Assembly: GCA_045639325.1 (NCBI GenBank) | Contig: JAZUCU010000004.1 | Location: forward strand, 1-61,292 | Reading direction: 5' to 3' | Length of the DNA stretch: 61,292 nucleotides | From: RGIG8244 sp045639325 | GTDB taxonomy: Bacteria > Verrucomicrobiota > Lentisphaeria > Victivallales > UBA1829 | Shown here: piece after piece, positions 22,106-30,663 of the stretch | Position numbering within the stretch: the first letter of the stretch is position 1 | Layout of the letters: every line of letters starts with the position of its first letter | Position numbers and translations under genes: made by a program | Notes under the pieces: model-generated | What the model saw: only the letters and a program-made list of their open reading frames with translations | Told to the model about the DNA's origin: nothing | Databases searched by the model: none

Positions 22106-22134
22106 AATATAATCCCACAGCAGAAGAAAGTCAA
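22106..22134 (-). promoter_or_regulatory. Promoter of the Gfo/Idh-MATE operon
   Basis: On the minus strand TTGACT (22129-22134) and TATATT (22106-22111) are 17 bases apart, about 65 bases before the start codon. Confidence 0.7.
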
Positions 22135-22157
22135 ATCTCAAAACAGGATAAATTTTA

Positions 22158-22577
22158 TTATTTCCGGAAATAGACTGCGTCATTCCCGAATGCATTGAAA
22201 TGATGTCGGATCGATCCCGCTCCGCTGCGCGTATATTCCACTTCCACCACATCCACACGGTAACGGATCCGTTCATGCCCTAACATGAACATGTAATACA
22301 AGGCTCCGCGCCGGATCCGGCGGCGTTGGGAACTGGTCAAGTTGTCCAGCGGGCGGAATTTGGATGGCCGGTTCAGATTCCGGCGGTAAAGTGTTTTGAC
22401 TTCAACAAAGACAAGCGTTCCCCCATCCCGTGCGATAATATCCAATTCGGCACGCGGCGTACGGCAATTGCGCTGAATAATTTCCATGCCTTTATAACGG
22501 AGCATGGCTGCTGCGGCGTTTTCACCGGCATGACCCAGGCGTTTACACCATTTCTTCTTCCTCTGCATATACGGCAT
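22158..22577 (-). CDS. yraN: YraN family (UPF0102) endonuclease-fold protein
   Basis: Starting at the ATG at 22577, inside the end of the upstream gene, gives 139 residues, near the family norm of 120-130; ATG 22568 is an alternative. Longer upstream frames add unrelated residues. The motifs GHAGENAAAAMLRYKGMEIIQRN, AELDIIARD and LVFVEVKTL form the restriction-endonuclease-like E-D-EVK core of the YraN family. Its cellular role is not established, though a role in DNA processing is often supposed. It is the last gene of the operon beginning at 26823. Confidence 0.88.
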   Translation of the reverse strand: MPYMQRKKKWCKRLGHAGENAAAAMLRYKGMEIIQRNCRTPRAELDIIARDGGTLVFVEVKTLYRRNLNRPSKFRPLDNLTSSQRRRIRRGALYYMFMLGHERIRYRVDVVEVEYTRSGAGSIRHHFNAFGNDAVYFRK

Positions 22578-22881
22578 AAAAACCCCACAATACAGAATTG
22601 ATGAAAAAAGACGATAAGATACTCTGACCCGCCTGTTCCCGACTGTTGATTTCCGATGCCACTGCATCGGCAGAACAGGAACGGAACGGGGCAAAAATGA
22701 ATTGATCCGGATACGGTCCTTCGCTGCTCCGGGATAATGTCACCAGAATCGTTTCTCCTAACGGCACGATTGCCTGAAAACGATACGGGATTTTGCGGCG
22801 GACAGCGTGAAGAATCACATTTGCCGCCGCTTCCGGATCAGAAAGAATGTCCTCTTCGGGAATAGTCAGATACCGGTTCAT
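22543..22881 (-). CDS. Small protein of unknown function
   Basis: This 112-residue protein overlaps the end of the nucleotidyltransferase gene by four bases (ATGA) and itself overlaps the start of yraN, so it is translationally coupled on both sides. It has no signal peptide; residues 88-104 (QSILSSFFINSVLWGFYAVYA) are moderately hydrophobic and could be a helix. I recognise no family. The coupling supports that it is a real gene. Confidence 0.65.
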   Translation of the reverse strand: MNRYLTIPEEDILSDPEAAANVILHAVRRKIPYRFQAIVPLGETILVTLSRSSEGPYPDQFIFAPFRSCSADAVASEINSREQAGQSILSSFFINSVLWGFYAVYAEEEEMV

Positions 22882-24299
22882 TTGCCGTAGAAACAGATGG
22901 CACCGGGGATAGGTGCGGGTACGGGGTTCTTGCCGAAGAAGGCGATAGCATCCGCTTCATCCACCACGCAGTGCGGGGAGATTTCCAGAATACACTGCAC
23001 TTTGCCCTCGGCATTACGGGGAATGGCAATGCCAGCCGCTTCCATGCGGCGTGCGTCACGATCGATCAGCATGGCACGGCAGGATTCGGCGGAGTCAACA
23101 CCGGTTTTGTTTTTGGTCGGGCCGAAGATGTCTTCGCGGCAGCCTTCCAGAATCATGACTTTTTCCGCCAGCGGGAGAGCGTCGAAGATGAAGGATTCCA
23201 GTTTGACGGCATTGGGTTCTTCCGGCTTGACTTCCACACCATTGGCATCCATGTACGGAACTTTCTTATCGGCACGGTGCCAGGGCAGTTTCAGTTTGCC
23301 GTCAGCGGTCAGAGTTTCGACAAAGTCGCGGGAGATGATATGAATTGCCGGACTGCCTGCGAGGAAGTCGAGAGTGCCGTCTTCTTTCCGGCGTTCTGCC
23401 AGTTCTGCGGGCATATCGCTGTATTCAATAATCTGGCATCTGCCTTCTGACATGCAGAAATTGCCGAGTTTTTCATAGGGATTTGTTTTCGGCAGCATAC
23501 GGCAGCTGATCTGGGATTTTTCCATGGCATGAAGTCCGATGAATAACGGGTCTGCTACCGGAACCAGCGGATTATCCACCTGGAAATAAGAAATGTATTC
23601 CACACCGGCTTTTTTCATTGCATCCAGTGCGCCGGATTTCCGCAAAGCCAGAAGGGTTCCGCCGTGACCGTTGGGAGACAATGCCAGTGAATCGGCACTT
23701 GCACGGAGCAGATTGCCGTCATATCCCACGGCAGGCATAAAGCCCTGTGTGAAGAAAAAGACCTGATCTTCTGCCAAGCCGAAATATTTATTTTCTGCAA
23801 AGAAACTGCGTGTTGCGGCATCATTGATCTCACTGGTCATGATGTACCAGGTCAGCGGCTTGCCGTATTTTTCTGATACACGGAGAATACCTTCCGCAAA
23901 ATACTGGAACAATGTTTTGTTCAATACGGGTGTGATGGGATAAGTGCCTTTCGGACCATCGAAGCCGAGGCGTGTACCCTGTCCCCCGGCAACCGTCAAA
24001 GCGGCCGCTTTCCCTGCGGAGAGAATTTCTTCCCCTGCTTTGTATGCCTTGGTGTAAAGCAGAGCCTGTTCATTGTTTTTCGCCGGATAAGGGAAGAAGG
24101 GGGCCGGGCTCAGATCGGCGGGGATGGCAGTTTCCGGCTTATTCAGAACATAATCACGGATCAGAGTGGGCAGTTCAGTGAAGTCGATCTGTTCAAATTG
24201 TGCTGCAAGTTTTTCCTGTACTTCCGGTGCTGCATTGGCAAAATAATCGGCCAATACATCCTGATTTGCCTGCTTCAAAACATCAATCCAGTGATTCAT
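22878..24299 (-). CDS. UDPGP-type UTP:sugar-1-phosphate uridylyltransferase
   Basis: This 473-residue enzyme belongs to the eukaryotic-type UDPGP family (UDP-GlcNAc or UDP-glucose pyrophosphorylase). The nucleotide-binding loop LTVAGGQGTRLGFDGPKGTYPI is near residue 102; YFQVDNPLVPVADP and the NGHGGTLLAL loop follow. The G-F-D-G-P-K-G form is that of UAP1-type UDP-N-acetylhexosamine pyrophosphorylases, so UDP-GlcNAc or UDP-GalNAc is the likelier product. The same operon encodes a hyaluronan-synthase-like GT2 enzyme that could use such a donor. AAAGGAT lies upstream of the ATG. Confidence 0.9.
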   Translation of the reverse strand: MNHWIDVLKQANQDVLADYFANAAPEVQEKLAAQFEQIDFTELPTLIRDYVLNKPETAIPADLSPAPFFPYPAKNNEQALLYTKAYKAGEEILSAGKAAALTVAGGQGTRLGFDGPKGTYPITPVLNKTLFQYFAEGILRVSEKYGKPLTWYIMTSEINDAATRSFFAENKYFGLAEDQVFFFTQGFMPAVGYDGNLLRASADSLALSPNGHGGTLLALRKSGALDAMKKAGVEYISYFQVDNPLVPVADPLFIGLHAMEKSQISCRMLPKTNPYEKLGNFCMSEGRCQIIEYSDMPAELAERRKEDGTLDFLAGSPAIHIISRDFVETLTADGKLKLPWHRADKKVPYMDANGVEVKPEEPNAVKLESFIFDALPLAEKVMILEGCREDIFGPTKNKTGVDSAESCRAMLIDRDARRMEAAGIAIPRNAEGKVQCILEISPHCVVDEADAIAFFGKNPVPAPIPGAICFYGK

Positions 24300-24313
24300 A
24301 ATCCTTATATCCT

Positions 24314-25387
24314 TTATTCTTGATTCAGTGTGATCAAATTATAATCCCGGCTGCCGAGTCCGAGCTTTTCTGCGTATGCCAGTTGTTCCCCGCCTTTGAA
24401 TTTCAAACCGTTGCGGACACAGGCGTCATAACATGCTGCATCGGCTGCCACCGGGTCGGTCGAAACGAAAATCCCGATATTCGGAATAGCAGCAAGCATG
24501 GGGCGCGGTTCGCAGTCGCAACCCTTTGTGATGCTCATGGCAAAGTTCATGTAAATATTCCGTCTGCCCTGATGCGCTGCCAAGGCATATTCCACGAGTT
24601 TTTCCCGGAAATCGCTTTTCCGGAAAAGCATATTGCGAATCCCGCTCAGGGAGAGAATCGAGATGGCATGGCGGGAACAGGCAGAATAACAGGCACCGCA
24701 TCCCAGACATTTGGAATGGTCGATCCAGGATTTCTTACCCGATCCTTTCGGTTCAATGTGAATAGCATCCACCTGACAGCGTTTCACACAGAGTCCGCAT
24801 TTTACACAGAGGAAATTCATCAAACGCGGCTTGATACCCATGTGCATTGCCATTTTTCCGCCTTTGGATGCAAAGCCCATGGAAAGCTGTTTGATTGCCC
24901 CGCCGAATCCGGCAAGGCCATGTCCTTTGAAATGGGAAAGCACCAGCAATTGATCAAATGCTTCAAAACCTTTACCCAGAGCGCAATTCTCAAAATGTTT
25001 GCCGCCCTGAATGGAAATCAACGAACTGTCTTCCCCGGCGGTACCGTCAGCAATGATGACCGGCAATTTTGTGAATCCGTGATCGGCTGCCAATTTTTTA
25101 TGACTTTCCGCATTTCGCCGGTTGCCCCCGTAAAGAACACTGGTTTCGATAAAGGAGGCGTTGACGTTTTTGGTTTTGAGCACGTCCAGAATGCCGTCAT
25201 AACATTCCGGGTGGATATACGTCCGGTTTCCGCTTTCGCCGAAATGGACTTTCAGCGCAATGTCGGAAGAAAGTGTGATTTGTTCCTGCTGCAGAATATG
25301 TTCCAGCAGTTTTGCGGCAATAACAGAGACTTCTCCGTCAGAAGTTTTTTTATTCAGCGGGAGAAAATAAACATCGGATTTTTTCAT
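24314..25387 (-). CDS. DUF362 protein with two 4Fe-4S clusters
   Basis: This 357-residue protein combines a DUF362 domain (residues 1-180, KVHFGESGNRTYIHPE and HFKGHGLAGFGGAIKQLSMG) with a ferredoxin-type pair of cluster motifs, CVKCGLCVKRC near 192 and CLGCGACYSAC near 225. Family members are probable iron-sulfur redox or assembly proteins of unproved function. It sits between the GT2 gene (17 bases) and the uridylyltransferase gene (14 bases); no functional link is obvious. Confidence 0.9.
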   Translation of the reverse strand: MKKSDVYFLPLNKKTSDGEVSVIAAKLLEHILQQEQITLSSDIALKVHFGESGNRTYIHPECYDGILDVLKTKNVNASFIETSVLYGGNRRNAESHKKLAADHGFTKLPVIIADGTAGEDSSLISIQGGKHFENCALGKGFEAFDQLLVLSHFKGHGLAGFGGAIKQLSMGFASKGGKMAMHMGIKPRLMNFLCVKCGLCVKRCQVDAIHIEPKGSGKKSWIDHSKCLGCGACYSACSRHAISILSLSGIRNMLFRKSDFREKLVEYALAAHQGRRNIYMNFAMSITKGCDCEPRPMLAAIPNIGIFVSTDPVAADAACYDACVRNGLKFKGGEQLAYAEKLGLGSRDYNLITLNQE

Positions 25388-25404
25388 GATTCAAACCGGA
25401 GGGT

Positions 25405-26823
25405 TCAGGAGTGTGATATTTTCGGCAGATTGCTGCCGTTTGTTACAGTATCCTTCTGAATTTCCTGTTCCGCCGCTTTCGGCTTCTGTCTTGTCAGCCA
25501 GCCGGATTTGTGCACGGTGAAAATACAATAAGGGGAAACCCAGAACAGCGTGAAGAAGCTGAAAATACCATACACATAGGACCAGACTGAATCCCCTGCA
25601 TTATACCGCCGGGCATAGACAAATGCCGGCATGGTAGACCAGAAAATAATCGCAAATGCTGCGCCGATAATGAACGGGAGAACGCCTTGCAGCAGACAAT
25701 AAACCGTATAGCCCAGGAAGATGACCGGTGCTGCCATCCAGAAAGTCTGCATGACCAGGTTGACCTGCATCCCCGTCAGATCATCGTCTGATGTATCGAA
25801 CCGGCGGAATGCAAATTTTGCCATTGCAATATTTTCGCGGACATTGCTTCTGCCCCAGCGGATCAGCATTTTGCACAAGCCGGAATAAGTCAGCGGCATT
25901 TCGGTATAAACGGTTGAAGTCTGCTGGAAGACAACGCCCCAGCCTTCCCGCAGAAGAATGTTGGTGATGGCACGGTCTTCCCCGATATTGGCAGGTTTGC
26001 CGAGGAATTTTTCATTCACCCATTCCTGCATGTGGGGCATGATCGCTTTCCGGCGGTAGGCACTCAATGCGCCCGGGGTACACAAAACACTGCGGACAAT
26101 GCTCTGCGCAGAACGCAGAAATTCAAAACCGAACACAAAGCTGACATCCAGCATTTTCGGAATCATTCCGGCATTGGTGTTCAATACACGAATATTTCCG
26201 GCAACCGCTCCCGCTTTCGGATCGCAGAGGAAGGGGGCGACAATCTGACGGATCGTTTCCGGCGTCGCCATGGAGTCACTGTCAAAAGTGACAACGATTT
26301 CTGCTTCGGTCATGCGGAACCCGTTGTACAATGCCCGGCGTTTACCACCGTTACGGGTCAGATTCAATGCCCGGATACGCCCGTTCGATTCCTGTTCGGC
26401 GCGCTGCATCCATTCCCAGGTATCGTCCCGGCTGCCGTCGTTGACCGTGATAATGTCGAGTTTATGCGCGGGGTAATCGCTTTTGAGCAAGCTCATCAAA
26501 GCGTGATAAACCTGTTCCCCTTCGTTGAACGCGGGAATGATGACGGCGCAAGTGGGTAAATCTTCCGGATTATCGGGTGCTTTATAAGGTTTATATTGTG
26601 CTGCCAGAAGGATCTGCCATGCAAAATAAAGGAGATTCGCCAGCAGCATGCCGAATCCGGCAAGCAGAAAAAGGAAGACACCGTAATTTGCTTCTGCAAA
26701 ACGATACGGGACCATTGGCGCACCAAAGATCAAATAAAGTACGGACATCAGGATTATGATAGAAAGAAATACAATTCTTACCATACCCTCTTTTGAAATT
26801 TTTCTTTTTTCCGTGTTTTCCAT
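25405..26823 (-). CDS. Membrane glycosyltransferase family 2 (hyaluronan/PNAG-synthase-like)
   Basis: This 472-residue protein has two N-terminal membrane helices (about 14-34 and 44-70), a cytoplasmic GT2 domain, and three to four C-terminal helices. Catalytic features are VIIPAFNEGEQVY, NDGSRDDT, the DSDS metal site near 178, and IRWGRS near 318 in place of the usual QxxRW. It is a processive-synthase type of enzyme that could polymerise a UDP-sugar and move the chain across the membrane. It leads an operon with a UDP-sugar pyrophosphorylase. GAGGTCGAC precedes the ATG. Confidence 0.9.
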   Translation of the reverse strand: MENTEKRKISKEGMVRIVFLSIIILMSVLYLIFGAPMVPYRFAEANYGVFLFLLAGFGMLLANLLYFAWQILLAAQYKPYKAPDNPEDLPTCAVIIPAFNEGEQVYHALMSLLKSDYPAHKLDIITVNDGSRDDTWEWMQRAEQESNGRIRALNLTRNGGKRRALYNGFRMTEAEIVVTFDSDSMATPETIRQIVAPFLCDPKAGAVAGNIRVLNTNAGMIPKMLDVSFVFGFEFLRSAQSIVRSVLCTPGALSAYRRKAIMPHMQEWVNEKFLGKPANIGEDRAITNILLREGWGVVFQQTSTVYTEMPLTYSGLCKMLIRWGRSNVRENIAMAKFAFRRFDTSDDDLTGMQVNLVMQTFWMAAPVIFLGYTVYCLLQGVLPFIIGAAFAIIFWSTMPAFVYARRYNAGDSVWSYVYGIFSFFTLFWVSPYCIFTVHKSGWLTRQKPKAAEQEIQKDTVTNGSNLPKISHS

Positions 26824-26849
26824 GTCGACCTCATTACTTTTATCCTTAT

Positions 26850-26878
26850 AATATACACCTGTTTTGCACTTTTGTCAA
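26850..26878 (-). promoter_or_regulatory. Promoter of the GT2-DUF362-UDPGP-yraN operon
   Basis: On the minus strand TTGACA (26873-26878) and TATATT (26850-26855) are exactly 17 bases apart, about 25 bases before the start codon: the best consensus match in the window. Confidence 0.78.
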
Positions 26879-26963
26879 GCCTTTTTAAAAAAGGTAAAGC
26901 GCATACCGTTTACTGTTATAAGGCGTTTTCAGCGAGGTTTTCTGACAGAAAATTTTTTATCTT

Positions 26964-28754
26964 TTATTTTTTATTGCACCGTTTCAATTCATTCAATGTT
27001 TCATCGAATAATGCTGCCGCTGCATCCACCGGGGCGGATGTGGCAAAATCCACACCGGCATCCCGGATCACATCGATCACATCCCGGGAGCTGCCCGCAC
27101 GCAGGAAATTCAAATACGGCTCTGTTTTGCCTGCGAGAATATCCTGGGAGAATTTGACAGCAGCCGCAATACCGGTTGCGTATTGATAAACATAGAAGTC
27201 ATAATGGAAATGGGGAATCCGTGCCCATTCGTATTGAATTTCCGGCGTCTGTTTGACGGCTTTGCCATGATACAATGCATTCAATTCCGCATATTCATGA
27301 CAGAGGTCGTCCGGTGTCAACGGCTCATCATTTTCGCATTTTTCATAAATCTTTGCTTCAAATTCCGCAAACATGGTCTGACGGAACATGGTGGCACGAA
27401 TGGTATCCAGCAGATTGTTGAGCAACGATGCCCGGAATACCGGGTCGTCCGAATGATTCATCAGGTAATGATGAAGGAGCAGCTCATTGGTCGTGGATGC
27501 AATTTCTGCGGCAAAGATGGGGTAGGAGGCGTAATGATATTCCTGTGCCGTGTGAGAAAAATAAGAATGTAAGGAGTGCCCCAGCTCATGTGCCAGAGTG
27601 GAAACTCCGTCCAGAGTATTGTCAAAAGTCAATAATATATAAGGATTGGAGTCATAACAGCCGGAAGAGTAAGCCCCGGACCGTTTACCTTTACATTCCT
27701 TATAATCGATCCATCGTTCATCAAAAGCCCGCTGAAGAACCCGGCAATATTCTTCGCCGAGAGGTTTGCAGGCATTTTGGACAAGTGAGACTGCATCCTG
27801 CCAGGAATATTTCTGTTCCGGCGCAGCAGTCACAATCGTATTGCTGATATCATACATTTCGATCTGCTTCAAGCCCATACATTCCGCCCGGTAAGCGAAA
27901 TATTTGTGATAGGACGGCAGATGTTTATGAATTGCCTCGATCAGGGCTTTGTAAACACGGACCGGGATATTGGCACCGGAAAGAGCCGCTGTCATTGCAT
28001 TGGGGTAATGATGCAGTTTTGCGGAAAGAACATTGGCTTTCACCGTCGTTTCCAATACAGCGGCAAAGGTGTTGCGGAATTTTCCGTAAGTGCCGTGTGT
28101 GTTGCAGAATGTACTGCGGCGGGTTCCCCGGTCTCTGGATTCCATGAGTCTGCGGTAGGAGCCGTGGGTGAGGGGAATCCGTTTTCTTCCATTTTCTTCT
28201 TTGACGCCGGGGAATTCCAAATCGGCATCATTGAGCAGGGAGAAGATATGATCGCCCGCGCCGAAGAGTTCGGAACTCAAACCGAGGATCCGTTCTTCTG
28301 CTTCGGAAAGGGTATGCTTGCGTTCTTCTTCCAGTTGATCCAGCGTGCGTTTGTAAAATGCCAGAGCGGGATCCATGCGGAATTGTTCAAATCGTTTTTC
28401 ATCGATCTGCATCAATTCTGGTTCAAACCAGGCGATGTCCCCGCTGATGGCGGCATTTTTTGATTCGATTCTGCCATACCGGGCGGATGCTTCACGGTCG
28501 GCAGTGTCTTCATCGTGTTTCAGATGAGCGTAAGTGTAGAGTTTTTCGATCAGACGATCCAGATCATCGGAAGCCTGCAATGCTTTGAGCAACGCTTCCG
28601 GTGAATCCCCCAGATGGCCCTTCCAGCGCATGAAATCATTCAGTTTGCCATCGAGCTTTTTGAAATCTTCCTCCCAGGCATCTCCATTTTGATACAAGGG
28701 CGTCAAATCCCAACAATCGGCGGTATTGAGTTCATTGCGGGAAGGGATCTTCAT
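26964..28754 (-). CDS. pepF: Oligoendopeptidase F (M3B zinc peptidase)
   Basis: This 596-residue cytoplasmic peptidase matches PepF length. The zinc motif is LAHELGHSLHSYFS near residue 388 (HExGH), with the third ligand Glu in FAAEIASTTNELLLHHYL about 26 residues later. The C-terminal IRATMFRQTMFAEFE and YQYATGIAAA are typical of the family. It degrades oligopeptides of roughly 7-17 residues. It is the third gene of an apparent pal operon, 29 bases after the unknown secreted protein gene. Confidence 0.94.
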   Translation of the reverse strand: MKIPSRNELNTADCWDLTPLYQNGDAWEEDFKKLDGKLNDFMRWKGHLGDSPEALLKALQASDDLDRLIEKLYTYAHLKHDEDTADREASARYGRIESKNAAISGDIAWFEPELMQIDEKRFEQFRMDPALAFYKRTLDQLEEERKHTLSEAEERILGLSSELFGAGDHIFSLLNDADLEFPGVKEENGRKRIPLTHGSYRRLMESRDRGTRRSTFCNTHGTYGKFRNTFAAVLETTVKANVLSAKLHHYPNAMTAALSGANIPVRVYKALIEAIHKHLPSYHKYFAYRAECMGLKQIEMYDISNTIVTAAPEQKYSWQDAVSLVQNACKPLGEEYCRVLQRAFDERWIDYKECKGKRSGAYSSGCYDSNPYILLTFDNTLDGVSTLAHELGHSLHSYFSHTAQEYHYASYPIFAAEIASTTNELLLHHYLMNHSDDPVFRASLLNNLLDTIRATMFRQTMFAEFEAKIYEKCENDEPLTPDDLCHEYAELNALYHGKAVKQTPEIQYEWARIPHFHYDFYVYQYATGIAAAVKFSQDILAGKTEPYLNFLRAGSSRDVIDVIRDAGVDFATSAPVDAAAALFDETLNELKRCNKK

Positions 28755-28783
28755 CTGATCATACTCCGTTATTCAAGACTTAC

Positions 28784-29785
28784 TTATTTTGCGGCAGGAA
28801 CAGCAGGTGGGGTGATTGCAGGTTTCTGACTGTTTTTTACTGCTGCATTTGTCAACATGTTGATGACGAAATCGACCGGGAATGTGGCTTGGAATTCGAC
28901 GTTGTTTCCTTTGACATTCAGTTTCATCATATCTGCCAATGCTTTGTTTACGGGATCGTTTTTCAATGTTGCAATCAATGCATTGATCTGTGCATGGATC
29001 ATTGCGGCAGCTTCCGGAGAGGCTGTTGCGGTCTCGGTCAACAGAATCAGGTTGTTATTTGCTTCTTTGATAACAATGGAGGCTGTTTTGATACCAGCCA
29101 TTACAGGATCCTGCTGCATTTGCGGATCCAATTTTACAATAGCCTGAACGTCAATTGCGATAGCAAACAATGCTTTGCTGTCGATTTTCTTTGTCAAAGC
29201 AGAATACTGTTTCAGCGGTTTGAGCAATGTTTTATCAACCGGTTTATCTGTTGCAAAACGAACCTGGAGCATGCGGTCATTAATTCCGGTGAGGATAATC
29301 TGAACCACAGGTTTCTGCATACTGATCAGAACAGAATTTTTATTGACAACCTTTGTGAGTTCAATCTTCATTCCGGACTGCTGCATCAGAGCCAGAAGCT
29401 CTGCATTTTTCTTCAGTTCTGCATCAAGAGACTGCTGTGTGATAGTGTTGATATCCTTGAAAGAATCTTTTGCAGTACTGCGGATAATTGCTCCGCCTTC
29501 AAACTGAGGCATCGGGTTGCCGGCAGCAATTTTAAGAAAGAACAATGCACTTCCGCATTGCTTTTTCGCCTGCTCCATTGTCAGTCCATTTTCCTTCAGC
29601 ATATCATCCACAGTCTTTTGCGTGGTAATAAAAATTACTCTCCGGATGAAGGTACTGTCCAGAATTGCAGAACCATCTACAGAACCGACAACCATTGCAT
29701 CTGCGGGCATATAAGAGTTCAAATCCTGAGCGTAAGCTCCGACTGCAACAAACAATGCGACAAATCCAACCAGCCATTTTTTCAT
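28784..29785 (-). CDS. Secreted protein of unknown function
   Basis: This 333-residue protein has a signal peptide (MKKWLVGFVALFVAVGAYAQ) and a perfect AGGAGG upstream. The mature part begins NSYMPADAMVVGSVDGSAIL, a pattern seen in DUF3352-like or other solute-binding-like exported proteins of PVC bacteria. It is rich in alternating strands and helices and has no catalytic motif or membrane anchor. It lies 23 bases after pal and before pepF, suggesting an envelope role. Function unknown. Confidence 0.7.
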   Translation of the reverse strand: MKKWLVGFVALFVAVGAYAQDLNSYMPADAMVVGSVDGSAILDSTFIRRVIFITTQKTVDDMLKENGLTMEQAKKQCGSALFFLKIAAGNPMPQFEGGAIIRSTAKDSFKDINTITQQSLDAELKKNAELLALMQQSGMKIELTKVVNKNSVLISMQKPVVQIILTGINDRMLQVRFATDKPVDKTLLKPLKQYSALTKKIDSKALFAIAIDVQAIVKLDPQMQQDPVMAGIKTASIVIKEANNNLILLTETATASPEAAAMIHAQINALIATLKNDPVNKALADMMKLNVKGNNVEFQATFPVDFVINMLTNAAVKNSQKPAITPPAVPAAK

Positions 29786-29808
29786 AAGTAAATCCTCCTG
29801 TTAAAAAC

Positions 29809-30468
29809 TTATTTCAAAAGATAAACGGGCACAAATTCATCTCTGCGGTTCTGAGCACGGGCGGCATCATCTTCGCCCTGAACGGCGGGGCGTTCTTCCC
29901 CGTAGCTGATGGTTTTAATACGGTTTTCTGCAATGCCTTCTGCCATGAGGAAAGTTTTTGCAGCAGTTGCACGTTTTTCACCGAGACCACGGTTGTATTC
30001 GGTTGTACCGAGGTTGTCGCAGTTACCTTCGATTACGATACCGGCTTTTGCATTGCCTTTGAGATAATCGGCAACGGCTTTGAGTTTGTGTTCTTCACTC
30101 TGACGGATGGCATCCTGGTCGAAAGAGAAATAAACCGGTTCAAAATTCACGCCGGCAATGCGGGCACCGAAACCATCGGTATAAGCACCGCCGTTTGCAC
30201 CATTGGCACCGGTACCCCATGCATCGACGCCGTCTGCACCGTTTTTATTGGCGCCGCCTTCCCCGCCCTGAAGACCGGCGAGGTCGATATTATCACTGCC
30301 GCCATCCTGACCGGCACCGGCTTTACCGGTACGGGCCATACCGTCATCGGGCTGATAGAACTGGCTGATTTCTTCTTCGCTGCTGGATTCCCACCAGCTG
30401 CAAGCGGAAGAAAAGGTGGCGATTGCCCCTGCGAGGAGCACGAAAGTGAGCTGTTTGATCATTTTCAT
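29809..30468 (-). CDS. pal: Peptidoglycan-associated lipoprotein (OmpA family)
   Basis: This 219-residue lipoprotein has a lipobox ending at Cys23 (FSSAC), a Gly-Asn-rich linker (about 40-105), and a C-terminal OmpA domain (about 108-219) with FSFDQDAIR, IEGNCDNLGTTEYN and RAQNRRDEF, the last matching the peptidoglycan-binding NRR(V/D)E motif. It should tether the outer membrane to peptidoglycan. No tol genes are adjacent. The Gly-rich linker is longer than in enteric Pal. Confidence 0.9.
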   Translation of the reverse strand: MKMIKQLTFVLLAGAIATFSSACSWWESSSEEEISQFYQPDDGMARTGKAGAGQDGGSDNIDLAGLQGGEGGANKNGADGVDAWGTGANGANGGAYTDGFGARIAGVNFEPVYFSFDQDAIRQSEEHKLKAVADYLKGNAKAGIVIEGNCDNLGTTEYNRGLGEKRATAAKTFLMAEGIAENRIKTISYGEERPAVQGEDDAARAQNRRDEFVPVYLLK

Positions 30469-30559
30469 AGTTTTTTACCTTTACTTTGAATTGTTGATTT
30501 AGATTCTATGGCAATTTATACCCATTTCATCAATTTTTCAATATTTTTTTTAAAAATAA

Positions 30560-30588
30560 TTGACAAATATCAAAAATGGGAGTAAATT
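30560..30588 (+). promoter_or_regulatory. Promoter of ilvE
   Basis: TTGACA (30560-30565) and TAAATT (30583-30588) are 17 bases apart, leaving a leader of about 70 bases before the start codon at 30664. Confidence 0.6.
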
Positions 30589-30610
30589 GACAGTATGTTT
30601 AACGTAGATG

Positions 30611-30626
30611 GGTGTCTCCGGACACC
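30611..30626 (+). promoter_or_regulatory. Leader hairpin upstream of ilvE
   Basis: GGTGTC-TCCG-GACACC forms a perfect 6-bp stem with a UCCG tetraloop just after the predicted transcription start. A-rich sequence and TTTTTT follow. It may stabilise the 5' end or take part in attenuation; no leader peptide rich in branched-chain codons is seen. Confidence 0.45.
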
Positions 30627-30663
30627 TGAAAAACAAAAAAATCAGTTTTTTGGAGTAAAAATC

